DNA of 40,666 bases from positions 1 to 40,666 of the forward strand of contig CAOTKV010000018.1 of the NCBI GenBank assembly GCA_948530865.1. The letters are read 5' to 3'. The translations under genes and the position numbers were made by a program. The notes below the pieces were generated by a model. The model was given only the letters and a program-made list of their open reading frames with translations. It was not told the DNA's origin and did not search any database. The stretch comes from an uncultured Clostridia bacterium (GTDB lineage: Bacteria > Bacillota > Clostridia > TANB77 > CAG-508). How positions within the stretch are numbered: position 1 is the stretch's first letter; every line of letters begins with the position of its first letter. Of this stretch, positions 1 through 6,494 are shown piece after piece.

Positions 1-21
1 AAAAAAATAGGAGTATTAAAT

Positions 22-102
22 ATGAAAAAAGTTGCATTTCTTACACTTCGGATGTCCGTGTGTATAAGTAAATATGATTTTATAAAACCCATGTGGCTGT
101 AA
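22..102 (+). pseudogene. mtaB: 5' fragment of host mtaB, cut by the prophage
   Basis: After an upstream AGGAG the ORF begins MKKVAFLTL, the conserved start of the MiaB-like tRNA methylthiotransferase MtaB (usually VAF-x-TLGCK-x-NQYET). After codon 9 the sequence becomes phage DNA and the frame ends at 100-102, giving a 26-residue dead product. The continuation of the gene (GCKTNQYETNGM...) is at the far right of the window, so the host gene is split by the integration. MtaB adds a methylthio group to t6A37 of ANN-decoding tRNAs using SAM and Fe-S clusters; none of its catalytic cysteines are in this fragment. Confidence 0.8.
31..55. other. attL (left prophage-host junction)
   Basis: This 25-bp stretch matches 40590-40614 at 19 of 25 positions, sharing GTTGC, TTACA, CGG and TGT in register. 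Left of the shared CGG the sequence is host mtaB; right of it is phage. The integrase gene lies directly inside. The crossover is within the shared CGG-N-TGT (49-55) but cannot be placed to the base. Joining the phage arms gives a predicted attP centre CGGATGTCCG, which is a short inverted repeat around TG. Confidence 0.65.
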
Positions 103-132
103 GAAAAAGCTACATGGGCATTTTTGCATTTT
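88..132. terminator. Bidirectional intrinsic terminator at the prophage left edge
   Basis: CCCATGT pairs with ACATGGG around a loop rich in A, followed by T tracts on the + side; A tracts inside and T-rich flanks make it usable for the leftward integrase transcript as well. It sits 5 bases beyond the integrase stop codon and insulates the lysogeny transcript from the host. Confidence 0.65.
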
Positions 133-136
133 TTTA

Positions 137-1831
137 CTAATTTTCCTTGTACTCGAAATGATGAGTAAGTCCATTTTTAAAGGTAATATGATGGATTTTT
201 TTATGATCTACTGATATCTCGCTTATAATAGTGGATAAGAAATCTTTAATAACAGACTTATCAACATTCTCTAATAAATATCTAACATCTATATTTTTTG
301 AGTTACCAATTTCTTGTGTGATTAAATAAAAACTAGCTTTAGCTTTTAAAGAAAATTCCTTATTATCAATAAATGTATTTTCTTCTGCATGTAATCCTTG
401 TATTTTAGAATTTATTTCTTCAATTTTATTTGTTATTTCTTGTCTTTTTAAAACAAAGTCTTTTTTAGGCATACTATCTTCAGCATATAAAAATAAGTCA
501 TCTAATCTTTTTAAAGCATTTTCATGTTTTTCTTTTTCAGCTTTATAAATATCATATCTATCTTTAAATGAAACATCTTTTTCTTCTGATTCATCTTGCA
601 TCTTATAATTTACAACAGGTAGATTATTAACTAGTAGCTTATATGTGCTTTTTATATCATCTTTATTTACATGTTCAATATCTTTAAAGTATTTACCTCT
701 TAATAAGATACTTTCCATATCTCTATAGGAATGATTTTTTGTAATTCTCTCTTGTAAGGTCATATAATTCCCAATGTAATTTATTAAAAATGGTAATACT
801 GTTAAATCACTAGCAAAGTTATTGCAATTGTATGTTTTATGAAATAAATAACAAGTATACCTGGAAGGAGTAAATCCATTTTTTCTTGAACGATCATTAC
901 CAGCATTCATATTTGAGCCACATTTAAAACATTTTATTATTGAAGATAAAATATGAACATTTTTAGATTCCCTTTGTCTATTATAATCACCTCTATAATT
1001 TCCTTTTAATATTTCAGCAACCCTATTAAATTGTTCTTTTGATATAATTGCTGGATGATGATCTTCAATAACAACCCATTCACTTTTATCTTTCCATCTT
1101 CTAGTTTTTTGTGTTTTTGTATTATATCTATAAGTACCAATATAAAATGGATTTGTAAGAATAGAACCAACCGTTCTAGCGGTCCATGTACCATTTCTTT
1201 TGGTTTTTACACCTTCCGTATTTAATTGTTTGGCCACCTTTGTAGTGGACCTTATTTTCTCATAAAGATCATATACATATTGAACTACTTTAGCTTCAGG
1301 TTCATAAATTTTAGGAAATTTAGTTTCTTCATCCCATATGAATCCTAAAGGAACAGTTGCACCATTCCATAATCCTTTTTCAGCTCTTGACATCATAACT
1401 GCAAATACTCTTTCAGCAGTAAGTTTTCTTTCTAGTTCTGCGAATACTAGAATTATTTTTAACATTGCTTCACCCATTGCAGTAGATGTATCAAATTGTT
1501 CATTTTTAGATATAAATGTAACATTGTATTTTTTTAATTCATCATACATTTCAGAGAAATCTCTTAAGTTTCTACTAATACGATCTATTTTCCATACAAG
1601 TAAATGAGAAAATTCTCCCATTCTTATCCTGGCCATCATATTTTGATAATCTGGCCTATCAGTATCTTTACCAGAATATCCTGGATCTTTAAAGATTACA
1701 AAGTCATCAATACCTAAAACATATTTTGCATAATTAATTAAATCACTTTCCTGAAGAGGAAGCGAATCTTTATCTATTTGGTGAAATGTAGATACTCTTA
1801 AATAAAGAGCAGCTTTTAATTTTCTTTCCAA
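137..1831 (-). CDS. int: Large serine integrase (site-specific recombinase)
   Basis: Catalyses attP x attB recombination for integration and, with a directionality factor, excision. The N-terminal resolvase domain contains YLRVST with the nucleophilic Ser (residue 14 from the TTG start), then the YSGKDTDRPDY and WKIDRISRN motifs. A recombinase domain follows, then a zinc ribbon (CFKCG ... YTCYLFHKTYNC) and a C-terminal coiled-coil region, the standard order for large serine recombinases; about 564 residues is normal. Start choice: an ATG exists at 1846, but that ATG is part of the ATGGAGG that forms the SD; GGAGG at 1844-1840 lies 8 nt before TTG 1831-1829, so TTG is preferred. The SD is buried in a hairpin (see 1841-1885). 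The gene is next to attL and divergent from the lytic operon. Confidence 0.95.
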   Translation of the reverse strand: MERKLKAALYLRVSTFHQIDKDSLPLQESDLINYAKYVLGIDDFVIFKDPGYSGKDTDRPDYQNMMARIRMGEFSHLLVWKIDRISRNLRDFSEMYDELKKYNVTFISKNEQFDTSTAMGEAMLKIILVFAELERKLTAERVFAVMMSRAEKGLWNGATVPLGFIWDEETKFPKIYEPEAKVVQYVYDLYEKIRSTTKVAKQLNTEGVKTKRNGTWTARTVGSILTNPFYIGTYRYNTKTQKTRRWKDKSEWVVIEDHHPAIISKEQFNRVAEILKGNYRGDYNRQRESKNVHILSSIIKCFKCGSNMNAGNDRSRKNGFTPSRYTCYLFHKTYNCNNFASDLTVLPFLINYIGNYMTLQERITKNHSYRDMESILLRGKYFKDIEHVNKDDIKSTYKLLVNNLPVVNYKMQDESEEKDVSFKDRYDIYKAEKEKHENALKRLDDLFLYAEDSMPKKDFVLKRQEITNKIEEINSKIQGLHAEENTFIDNKEFSLKAKASFYLITQEIGNSKNIDVRYLLENVDKSVIKDFLSTIISEISVDHKKIHHITFKNGLTHHFEYKEN

Positions 1832-1840
1832 TAAAAAAAC

Positions 1841-1885
1841 CTCCATTTTTCAAAATATTTTTATCAAACACCTTGAAAAATGGAG
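1841..1885 (-). promoter_or_regulatory. RNA hairpin sequestering the integrase Shine-Dalgarno
   Basis: Arms 1841-1853 and 1873-1885 are perfect 13-bp inverted copies (CTCCATTTTTCAA and its complement) separated by 19 nt. In the leftward mRNA the 3' arm includes the upstream ATG and most of the GGAGG used by the TTG start, so a folded leader would block initiation. It could instead be a protein-binding operator; the exact overlap with the SD favours translational control. Confidence 0.65.
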
Positions 1886-1937
1886 TACATTTATATATAA
1901 TATGAATGTATTCACTTTCCGAAGTGTTTACGCTCTG

Positions 1938-1976
1938 GGTAATGTGTGTCGTCTCGCAAATGAAACACATTATCCA
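1938..1976. repeat. Imperfect hairpin in the integrase leader containing a repeated 16-mer
   Basis: GGGTAATGTGT (from about 1938) pairs with ACACATTATCC (to about 1976), with one mismatch. The loop side carries the 16-base sequence that recurs in opposite orientation at 3474-3489. A T run follows on the + strand. The small hairpin CACTT-TCCG-AAGTG lies at 1913-1926. On the minus strand an ORF begins with ATG 1970 (MCFICETTH...) and runs through the hairpin region into int in another frame; a leader-peptide role is possible but unproven. Confidence 0.4.
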
Positions 1977-1982
1977 CTTTTT

Positions 1983-2516
1983 TTATCTTTCATTAATAAT
2001 AACTTCTCCGTCAAAAGTCATATAAATAATTTGTAATTGATTATTATATTCTGCATAAAAAGTTGAATTAACAGTTCCGCCAAAACTATTTTCTGCAGCA
2101 ACATTTCCTTGTACTTTGTATATTTGTTTTTCTTCATCATAAACAGCTTGTTGATTAGAAAACTTTGCTGTTTGTGGTGCTTTTAATCTATTTTTTACTA
2201 CTTGCTCTGTAGTAGCATATAAAGTCCATTTTGTATCTTCGATATTCTTTTGTCTTTCTTTTTCAGCTTTTTCTTCAGCTTCTTTTTTTTCTTTTTCTTC
2301 TCTTACAATTCGTTCTTCTTCTGTTTCAGTTTTTTCTTCTACAATGGTATTTTTTTCTATATTATTATAAGAAGTTGTGATTTCTTTAGGTGCAAATACA
2401 TCTGTTATTAGACCATAAATAATTGCAACTACTATTAACCAAAAATACCATTTCTTAATAATGCATTTAGGATTTGATTTTATATCCTCAATCTGTTTTA
2501 TAAAATAATCTTTCAT
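1983..2516 (-). CDS. Membrane-anchored lysogeny-module protein (superinfection exclusion candidate)
   Basis: 177 residues: a basic N-terminus, one membrane segment at about residues 24-41 (YFWLIVVAIIYGLITDVF), a highly charged E/K coiled-coil stretch at about 60-95, then a compact C-terminal domain with VVKNRLKAPQTAKF, a pattern recurrent in small secreted or anchored proteins. The topology suggests the C-terminal domain is outside the cell. It lies between integrase and repressor and is read with the repressor, 12 nt downstream of it, so it is expected to be expressed in the lysogen. Genes at this position often encode superinfection-exclusion or lysogenic-conversion products. I do not recognise a specific family; function is inferred from topology and location only. 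Confidence 0.6.
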   Translation of the reverse strand: MKDYFIKQIEDIKSNPKCIIKKWYFWLIVVAIIYGLITDVFAPKEITTSYNNIEKNTIVEEKTETEEERIVREEKEKKEAEEKAEKERQKNIEDTKWTLYATTEQVVKNRLKAPQTAKFSNQQAVYDEEKQIYKVQGNVAAENSFGGTVNSTFYAEYNNQLQIIYMTFDGEVIINER

Positions 2517-2528
2517 AAAGACTCCTTT

Positions 2529-3068
2529 CTATTTAAAAGCACTTTGATTTTCTGCTTTTACAACTTTTCCTATTACTTGAATTTCATTATAAAGTTTATC
2601 CTTAGGAATATTTATAATTTTATAGTAAGCATTCATTGCTGTTAAAGTATAAAATGATTTATCACCACTTAATTCAATTTTTCTAATAGTATTTTTACCA
2701 GATAATTTTATAAGATATGTTCCTTTATTTGGTGTCAAAATATTATCAATTTCATTTTGTTTATATATAAGAGCAATATCTCCAATATCAAGAAGAGGAA
2801 ACATAGCATCATCTTCAGATATAAATTCAAAATAATTATTATCTTCACAACTTCCTTCTATTAAATCAGATACATTAATATTTAGATATTTTGCTAACAT
2901 TTCAACTTTATTCATTCTGGGCAAACGGGTTCCTAAACACCAACTTGAGATAGCAGATTTATTAATTTCTAAATCATCTATAATATCAGTCTGAGTTTTT
3001 CCTCGTAAATTCATATAATAGTTTAGATTTTTTGAAAAAACTTTCTTATATTTATCATCTACCTGCAT
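2529..3068 (-). CDS. CI-like phage repressor: XRE HTH plus inactive S24-type domain
   Basis: 179 residues. Residues about 8-68 form an XRE helix-turn-helix (KTQTDIIDDLEINKSAISSW). Residues about 80-172 match the LexA/CI S24 peptidase fold, ending in the IQVIGKVV strand. The catalytic GDSM-x-P motif is DDAMFP, with Ala88 where the nucleophilic Ser should be, and the VKR lysine position reads IRK, so Arg129 probably replaces the general-base Lys. RecA-stimulated self-cleavage therefore looks impossible and induction would need another route. It is transcribed leftward from the 3101-3129 promoter and probably binds the TTCTAC-N5-GTAGAA operators. Confidence 0.9.
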   Translation of the reverse strand: MQVDDKYKKVFSKNLNYYMNLRGKTQTDIIDDLEINKSAISSWCLGTRLPRMNKVEMLAKYLNINVSDLIEGSCEDNNYFEFISEDDAMFPLLDIGDIALIYKQNEIDNILTPNKGTYLIKLSGKNTIRKIELSGDKSFYTLTAMNAYYKIINIPKDKLYNEIQVIGKVVKAENQSAFK

Positions 3069-3100
3069 ATAAAAAACCTCACTTTCTTACATTTGCCTAT

Positions 3101-3129
3101 ATTATAATACTAAAAGTAGAAAAAAGCAA
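3101..3129 (-). promoter_or_regulatory. Leftward lysogeny promoter (repressor)
   Basis: On the minus strand, TTGCTT (complement of 3124-3129) and TATAAT (complement of 3101-3106) are separated by 17 bp. The operator half-sites at 3108-3121 fill the spacer, which suggests autoregulation of the repressor. Confidence 0.7.
3108..3121. promoter_or_regulatory. Operator O1 (TACTAAAAGTAGAA)
   Basis: The exact inverted copy of O2. It lies within the -35/-10 spacer of the leftward promoter. The half-site GTAGAA is shared with the other operators. Confidence 0.7.
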
Positions 3130-3146
3130 TAAAAAAGTAAAAAAAA

Positions 3147-3160
3147 TTCTACTTTTAGTA
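3147..3160. promoter_or_regulatory. Operator O2 (TTCTACTTTTAGTA)
   Basis: A perfect inverted repeat of O1, placed just upstream of the rightward -35 box, between the two promoters. Confidence 0.7.
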
Positions 3161-3189
3161 TTGACATTCTACAAAAAGTAGAATATAAT
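3161..3189 (+). promoter_or_regulatory. Rightward early promoter with operator O3 in its spacer
   Basis: A consensus -35 TTGACA (3161-3166) and -10 TATAAT (3184-3189) are 17 bp apart. The spacer (3167-3183) is exactly the palindrome TTCTACAAAAAGTAGAA, so a bound repressor or Cro would occlude RNA polymerase directly. Drives cro and the early operon. Confidence 0.85.
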
Positions 3190-3221
3190 GTGAACAAATC
3201 AAGAAAGGAAGTGAAGAGAAA

Positions 3222-3443
3222 ATGGAAAAGAGGTTACAAATAACATTAACAGCGGCAAGAGTAAATGCAGGATTTTCACTAGATGAGGTGGCGGAGAAAA
3301 TGCAAAAAAGTAAAAGTACAATAATTAATTGGGAAAAGGGAAGAACATCTATGAAAATTTCAGAATTTGATGATCTTTGTAATTTATATAGAATTGCAAA
3401 GGATTATATTATTTTGCCTAGCACTCTACAAAAAGTAGAATAG
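3222..3443 (+). CDS. Cro-like XRE regulator
   Basis: 73 residues, almost wholly one XRE helix-turn-helix (FSLDEVAEKMQKSKSTIINWEKG at about 19-41). It is the first gene of the rightward operon, preceded by AAGGAAGTG, and divergent from the CI-like repressor, the standard lysis-lysogeny arrangement. The last codons (TLQKVE-stop) contain a fourth copy of the operator (3425-3440), so the gene carries a repressor site in its own 3' end. Confidence 0.9.
   Translation: MEKRLQITLTAARVNAGFSLDEVAEKMQKSKSTIINWEKGRTSMKISEFDDLCNLYRIAKDYIILPSTLQKVE
3425..3440. promoter_or_regulatory. Operator O4 inside the cro 3' end
   Basis: TCTACAAAAAGTAGAA is identical to 16 of the 17 bases of O3, 257 bp downstream. 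It could support looping between sites or act as a roadblock to transcription leaving cro. Confidence 0.6.
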
Positions 3444-3455
3444 AAAGGAGAAAAT

Positions 3456-3560
3456 ATGAAAAATAAAAAAATATGCGAGACGACACACAAAAAAAGGAGT
3501 GATTCTTTTGGAAAAGGAAAATTCAATATGGAAAGAACTGAAAAAATATGGAATCCATAA
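3456..3560 (+). CDS. Short leader-type ORF (34 aa)
   Basis: A good SD (AAAGGAG) precedes ATG 3456, encoding MKNKKICETTHKKRSD... and ending at 3560. It overlaps the better supported 3508 gene in another frame. It contains the 16-base TGCGAGACGACACACA repeat in the frame that gives CETTH, the same frame as in the ORF upstream of int on the other strand. It may be a translated leader rather than a functional protein. Confidence 0.35.
   Translation: MKNKKICETTHKKRSDSFGKGKFNMERTEKIWNP
3474..3489 (+). repeat. 16-bp repeat, inverted copy of 1943-1958
   Basis: TGCGAGACGACACACA occurs here on the + strand and on the minus strand at 1958-1943. The two copies flank the lysogeny module. Each lies in the sense orientation in the leader of an outgoing transcript. 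It is GC-richer than its surroundings. Confidence 0.7.
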
Positions 3561-3657
3561 TGAAAAAGAATTAGATGATGCTATAAGCAAAACAAAATTA
3601 TTAAATATAAGTTGCTTTGTAAGCAAAGAAGGAGTGAATACAAATGAAAATTGTTAA
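3508..3657 (+). CDS. Small phage protein (49 aa), unknown
   Basis: TTG start at 3508 with GGAG at 3496-3499, spacing 8 nt. The product begins EKENSIWKELKKYGIHNEKELDDAI and is helical and charged. Its last codons overlap the next gene by 14 nt, which supports translation. No family is recognised. Confidence 0.65.
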   Translation: MEKENSIWKELKKYGIHNEKELDDAISKTKLLNISCFVSKEGVNTNENC

Positions 3658-3868
3658 TAGAAAGAAATTTATAACAAGAATATTAGAAATATTAGTGATT
3701 ATAGGAACAATTATATTGACACCATTAGCAATAAATTATGCTAATCAATTAAGAGGATATGAAGCTTTTGGAGGAGAATATTTAATCCCATTGTTAGGAC
3801 TAGTAGTCATATTAATTATAGAAACTATATTAGAAGAAAGTGAGAATAAGAAATATGAAAAAAGATAG
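3644..3868 (+). CDS. Small membrane protein (74 aa)
   Basis: ATG preceded by GGAG at 3631-3634. Two hydrophobic segments, about residues 12-31 and 46-62, with a basic N-terminus and charged C-tail, predict a two-pass membrane protein. It is an early gene between cro and the recombination genes. Function unknown; a membrane-acting early phage protein is possible, but nothing in the sequence specifies it. Confidence 0.65.
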   Translation: MKIVNRKKFITRILEILVIIGTIILTPLAINYANQLRGYEAFGGEYLIPLLGLVVILIIETILEESENKKYEKR

Positions 3869-3953
3869 ATTACATGATTGCTACATTTGGCACATTATCA
3901 CATTAGCCAAAATGAAGTATAAATTAAAACAACTGAAAGGAGGAAAAAAATAA
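3855..3953 (+). CDS. Very small basic protein (32 aa), unknown
   Basis: ATG 3855 overlaps the end of the preceding gene; the frame (MKKDRLHDCYIWHIITLAKMK...) runs to a TAA sharing its A with the next ATG (TAATG). The upstream SD is weak, so expression would rely on coupling. Possibly only a spacer that carries the SD of the next gene. Confidence 0.4.
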   Translation: MKKDRLHDCYIWHIITLAKMKYKLKQLKGGKK

Positions 3954-4105
3954 TGGAGGGATATCAAAAAATAAAAGATCTTATTTCAGATATTGATGAA
4001 TTTCATAATGAAGCTGAATTAAGAGAAATTTTACAACAAATTCTATTCATCTGTGAAGATAACTTAAAAAATGAACCATCTACCAGCGACCAAACTGAAA
4101 AATAG
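3953..4105 (+). CDS. Small acidic phage protein (50 aa), unknown
   Basis: ATG 3953 with a strong GGAGG 11 nt upstream. The product (MEGYQKIKDLISDIDEFHNEAELREIL...) is acidic and predicted helical. No family is recognised. The gene ends before a 74-nt gap that holds an inverted repeat. Confidence 0.6.
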   Translation: MEGYQKIKDLISDIDEFHNEAELREILQQILFICEDNLKNEPSTSDQTEK

Positions 4106-4131
4106 ATGATTCATAAAAATATTTATATAAA

Positions 4132-4163
4132 TACTTTCTGTTTTTATTGTATCACAGAAAGTT
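4132..4163. promoter_or_regulatory. Inverted repeat ahead of the nuclease gene
   Basis: ACTTTCTG (from about 4132) and CAGAAAGT (to about 4163) are perfect 8-bp inverted copies around a T-rich centre. An operator or a leader hairpin are both possible; no T run follows, so it is not a typical terminator. Confidence 0.4.
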
Positions 4164-4179
4164 AGAAAGGACAAGGAAA

Positions 4180-5049
4180 ATGAAAATAAACAACAAACTA
4201 AATTTACCTCAACCTTTTGTAGATGCAGTTACAAAAGAATACGAATACAAAGAAAAGCAATATAGTGTAACAACAATATTAAAAGATGTTAGAGAAATTT
4301 TACTTACAAGGAGACATCATAATGAAATTGAACAAGATGTAGCAGATATGATTTGGCTTATTTTAGGAACTGCAACACATAGCATACTAGAAAATAGTCA
4401 AGAAGCAGATACAGAATTTAAGGAAGAGCATTTTGTTGAAGAAGTACAAAATGGATATAAGTTATCAGGACAAGCAGATTTATATAATGCAGAAGAAAAA
4501 ATGGTAACTGACTATAAAACATGTTCTGTTTGGAAGGTAATTTATGATGATTGGGAAGATTATAAAAAACAATTATTAATGTATGCTTGGGTCTTTAAGA
4601 AAATGGGATTTGAAGTTGAAAAAGGACAAATTGTAGCAATTATTAAAGACCATAGCAAAACAAAAGCAAAAGTAGATAGTAGTTATCCTCAATATCCAGT
4701 TTATAAGAAAGTATTTAATTTTTCAGAACAAGAATTTAAAGAAATAGAAGAATTTATTAAAGATAAATTTACTCAAATAGAAAAATATGAAAAAACTGCA
4801 GATGATCAATTGCCATTATGTACTGAAGAATCTAGATGGAATGATGGCGACAAATATGCTGTAAAGAAAAAAGGAAATAAAAGAGCATTAAGAGTTTATG
4901 ACACATTAAAAGAAGCAGAAGAACATTTAAAACAAGATGATAGTTTGGAATTAGAAATTCGCAAAGGCGAAGATAAAAAATGTTTAGAATATTGCAGTTG
5001 TTGTGAATTTTGTAGTTACTGGAAAGAAAACTATGGAGGTAAGCAATAA
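4180..5049 (+). CDS. PD-(D/E)XK exonuclease, RecB/Cas4-like
   Basis: 289 residues from ATG 4180, chosen because AAAGGACAAGG lies just upstream; an in-frame ATG at 4147 lacks an SD. RecB-family nuclease motifs appear in order: LGTATHSILE (GxxxH), SGQADLY, then DYKT (the D-x-K core) and a downstream QLLMYAW helix (Q-x3-Y). The C-terminus has a cysteine cluster, CLEYCSCCEFC, suggesting metal or Fe-S binding, although no early fourth Cas4-type Cys is visible. It probably resects DNA ends for recombination by the Sak4-like ATPase two genes downstream. Confidence 0.85.
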   Translation: MKINNKLNLPQPFVDAVTKEYEYKEKQYSVTTILKDVREILLTRRHHNEIEQDVADMIWLILGTATHSILENSQEADTEFKEEHFVEEVQNGYKLSGQADLYNAEEKMVTDYKTCSVWKVIYDDWEDYKKQLLMYAWVFKKMGFEVEKGQIVAIIKDHSKTKAKVDSSYPQYPVYKKVFNFSEQEFKEIEEFIKDKFTQIEKYEKTADDQLPLCTEESRWNDGDKYAVKKKGNKRALRVYDTLKEAEEHLKQDDSLELEIRKGEDKKCLEYCSCCEFCSYWKENYGGKQ

Positions 5050-5204
5050 TGGAAGGTGAATTACTTTTAAAATATGAACCTTGTTGTGAGGACTTTATAA
5101 ATATCATGTTAAGAAATGGCTATGCGCTTACAATGGAATTGAAAGAAAACGGAAAACTTAAAATTTTATATTTTAAAAACCAGGAGGGAAAACATGGATA
5201 TTAA
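5049..5204 (+). CDS. Small early protein (51 aa), unknown
   Basis: The ATG overlaps the stop of the nuclease gene (TAATG) and the end overlaps the next gene. The product, MEGELLLKYEPCCEDFINIML..., reads like a small alpha/beta fold. No family is recognised; tight coupling on both sides supports that it is real. Confidence 0.65.
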   Translation: MEGELLLKYEPCCEDFINIMLRNGYALTMELKENGKLKILYFKNQEGKHGY

Positions 5205-5367
5205 TCAATTAAGAAGCTGTGCTTATAACATTTTAGATAATGCACAAGCAATAATGATGGAATGCAATAGAGAAAATCCTTATGGAGGATATTTATTGGA
5301 AAAGATAAAACCAATAGAAAATGACTTACAAGTAATAAAAAATCAATGTATGAAGGGAGAAAATTAA
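5194..5367 (+). CDS. Small early protein (57 aa), unknown
   Basis: ATG 5194 is preceded by CAGGAGGG at optimal spacing, and the stop abuts the next ATG. The product (MDINQLRSCAYNILDNAQAIMMEC...) is helical. No family is recognised. It lies between the nuclease and ATPase genes. Confidence 0.7.
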   Translation: MDINQLRSCAYNILDNAQAIMMECNRENPYGGYLLEKIKPIENDLQVIKNQCMKGEN

Positions 5368-6015
5368 ATGGGAATACCAGTATTAATTTTAGGAGAATCA
5401 GGATCTGGAAAAAGCTGCAGCTTAAGAAATTTTGATAAAAATGATGTTGCTATTTATAACATAGCAGGCAAGCCATTACCTTTTAAAAAGCAATTAAACA
5501 AAGCAGATAATGTTACATATACACAAATAAAAAGCAATATGTCAAAAGGAACTTTTAAAACTTATGTAATAGATGATTCGCAATACTTAATGGCCTTTGA
5601 AATGTTTGATAGAGCAAAAGAAGTAGGTTACAACAAATTTACAGATGTTGCATTAAACTTTAGAAGCCTCGTAGATTATGTAATAAAAAATACACCTGCA
5701 GATACAATAGTATATTTCTTGCATCATACAGAAACTACAGAAACAGGAAAGATAAAAGCCAAAACTTCAGGTAAAATGCTAGATAATCAATTAACATTAG
5801 AAGGTTTGTTTTCAATAGTATTACTTTGTAAAACTGATGGTCAGGAACATTATTTTGAAACACAAAGTGATGGATATACAACTTGTAAAAGTCCAATGGG
5901 AATGTTTGAAGCAAAAATTGATAATGACTTAAAAGTAGTAGATCAGACAATTAGAGAATATTACGAATTAAATAAAATGAAGGCGAAAGGAGAAAAAGAA
6001 AATGCAAAAGCTTGA
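5368..6015 (+). CDS. AAA_24 / Sak4-like phage recombination ATPase
   Basis: 215 residues. Walker A is GESGSGKSCS at about residues 9-18, and Walker B is TYVIDDSQYL at about 67-76. The RecA-like layout and length fit AAA_24 proteins, including Sak4-type single-strand annealing ATPases, which work with a phage ssDNA-binding protein. The neighbouring nuclease and DUF669 protein complete a likely recombination-replication set. Start ATG 5368 follows AAGGGAG. The end overlaps the next gene by 14 nt. Confidence 0.8.
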   Translation: MGIPVLILGESGSGKSCSLRNFDKNDVAIYNIAGKPLPFKKQLNKADNVTYTQIKSNMSKGTFKTYVIDDSQYLMAFEMFDRAKEVGYNKFTDVALNFRSLVDYVIKNTPADTIVYFLHHTETTETGKIKAKTSGKMLDNQLTLEGLFSIVLLCKTDGQEHYFETQSDGYTTCKSPMGMFEAKIDNDLKVVDQTIREYYELNKMKAKGEKENAKA

Positions 6016-6352
6016 TTTAAATAGTGAATTATTAAAACCAATGAGAGAGCAGTTTGAAATTATATTAAATCGATTAGTAGGAATAGTAGCAACGCAAAAT
6101 AAAGAAGCAGAAATAACATTAAAACTAAACTTAGACAGTACAAAACAATATGAAGAAGTAGATGAAAAAACAGTAAAAGAATGGGTAGAGCCAAGAATTG
6201 ACTATTCTATAAGTGAAAAAATAAAAGAAACTAAAAATACAAATAAGGGATTAGTAGGATTTGATTACCAAGTAAAAGTAGATGAAGAAAACAATATTAC
6301 TTATGTTGAAAAAATAAATGAACAAACAACCTTATTTGGGGAGGATGAGTAA
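6002..6352 (+). CDS. Early phage protein (116 aa), unknown
   Basis: Overlaps the ATPase gene by 14 nt; SD AAAGGAG. Begins MQKLDLNSELLKPMREQFEIILNRLVG and includes EAEITLKLNLD, a beta-strand pattern. Acidic overall, with the C-terminal tail TTLFGEDE. Proteins of this size sit beside Sak4-like ATPases in other Firmicutes phages, but I can assign no function. Confidence 0.75.
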   Translation: MQKLDLNSELLKPMREQFEIILNRLVGIVATQNKEAEITLKLNLDSTKQYEEVDEKTVKEWVEPRIDYSISEKIKETKNTNKGLVGFDYQVKVDEENNITYVEKINEQTTLFGEDE

Positions 6353-6353
6353 T

Positions 6354-6494
6354 ATGAGTTTTCAAAGAAAAATTGAAAGAAATCAATTAAAAAAACAATG
6401 GAAAGACCATAACAAAGGCGTGGCCAAAAGATATAGATCAGAATTTAGAGGATTTTGGAAATGGTTTCAAAAAAAGAAAAGAGGTGAAAAATAA
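6354..6494 (+). CDS. Small very basic protein (46 aa)
   Basis: ATG 6354 lies just after the previous stop; SD GGATGAG. The product (MSFQRKIERNQLKKQWKDHNKG..., ending FQKKKRGEK) is rich in Lys and Arg with Trp/Phe residues, so it may bind nucleic acid. Its TAA overlaps the next ATG. No family is recognised. Confidence 0.65.
   Translation: MSFQRKIERNQLKKQWKDHNKGVAKRYRSEFRGFWKWFQKKKRGEK

Noticed and set aside
1338..1607. + strand frame of 89 codons inside the integrase gene
   Set aside because: Shadow of the integrase catalytic domain; no SD.
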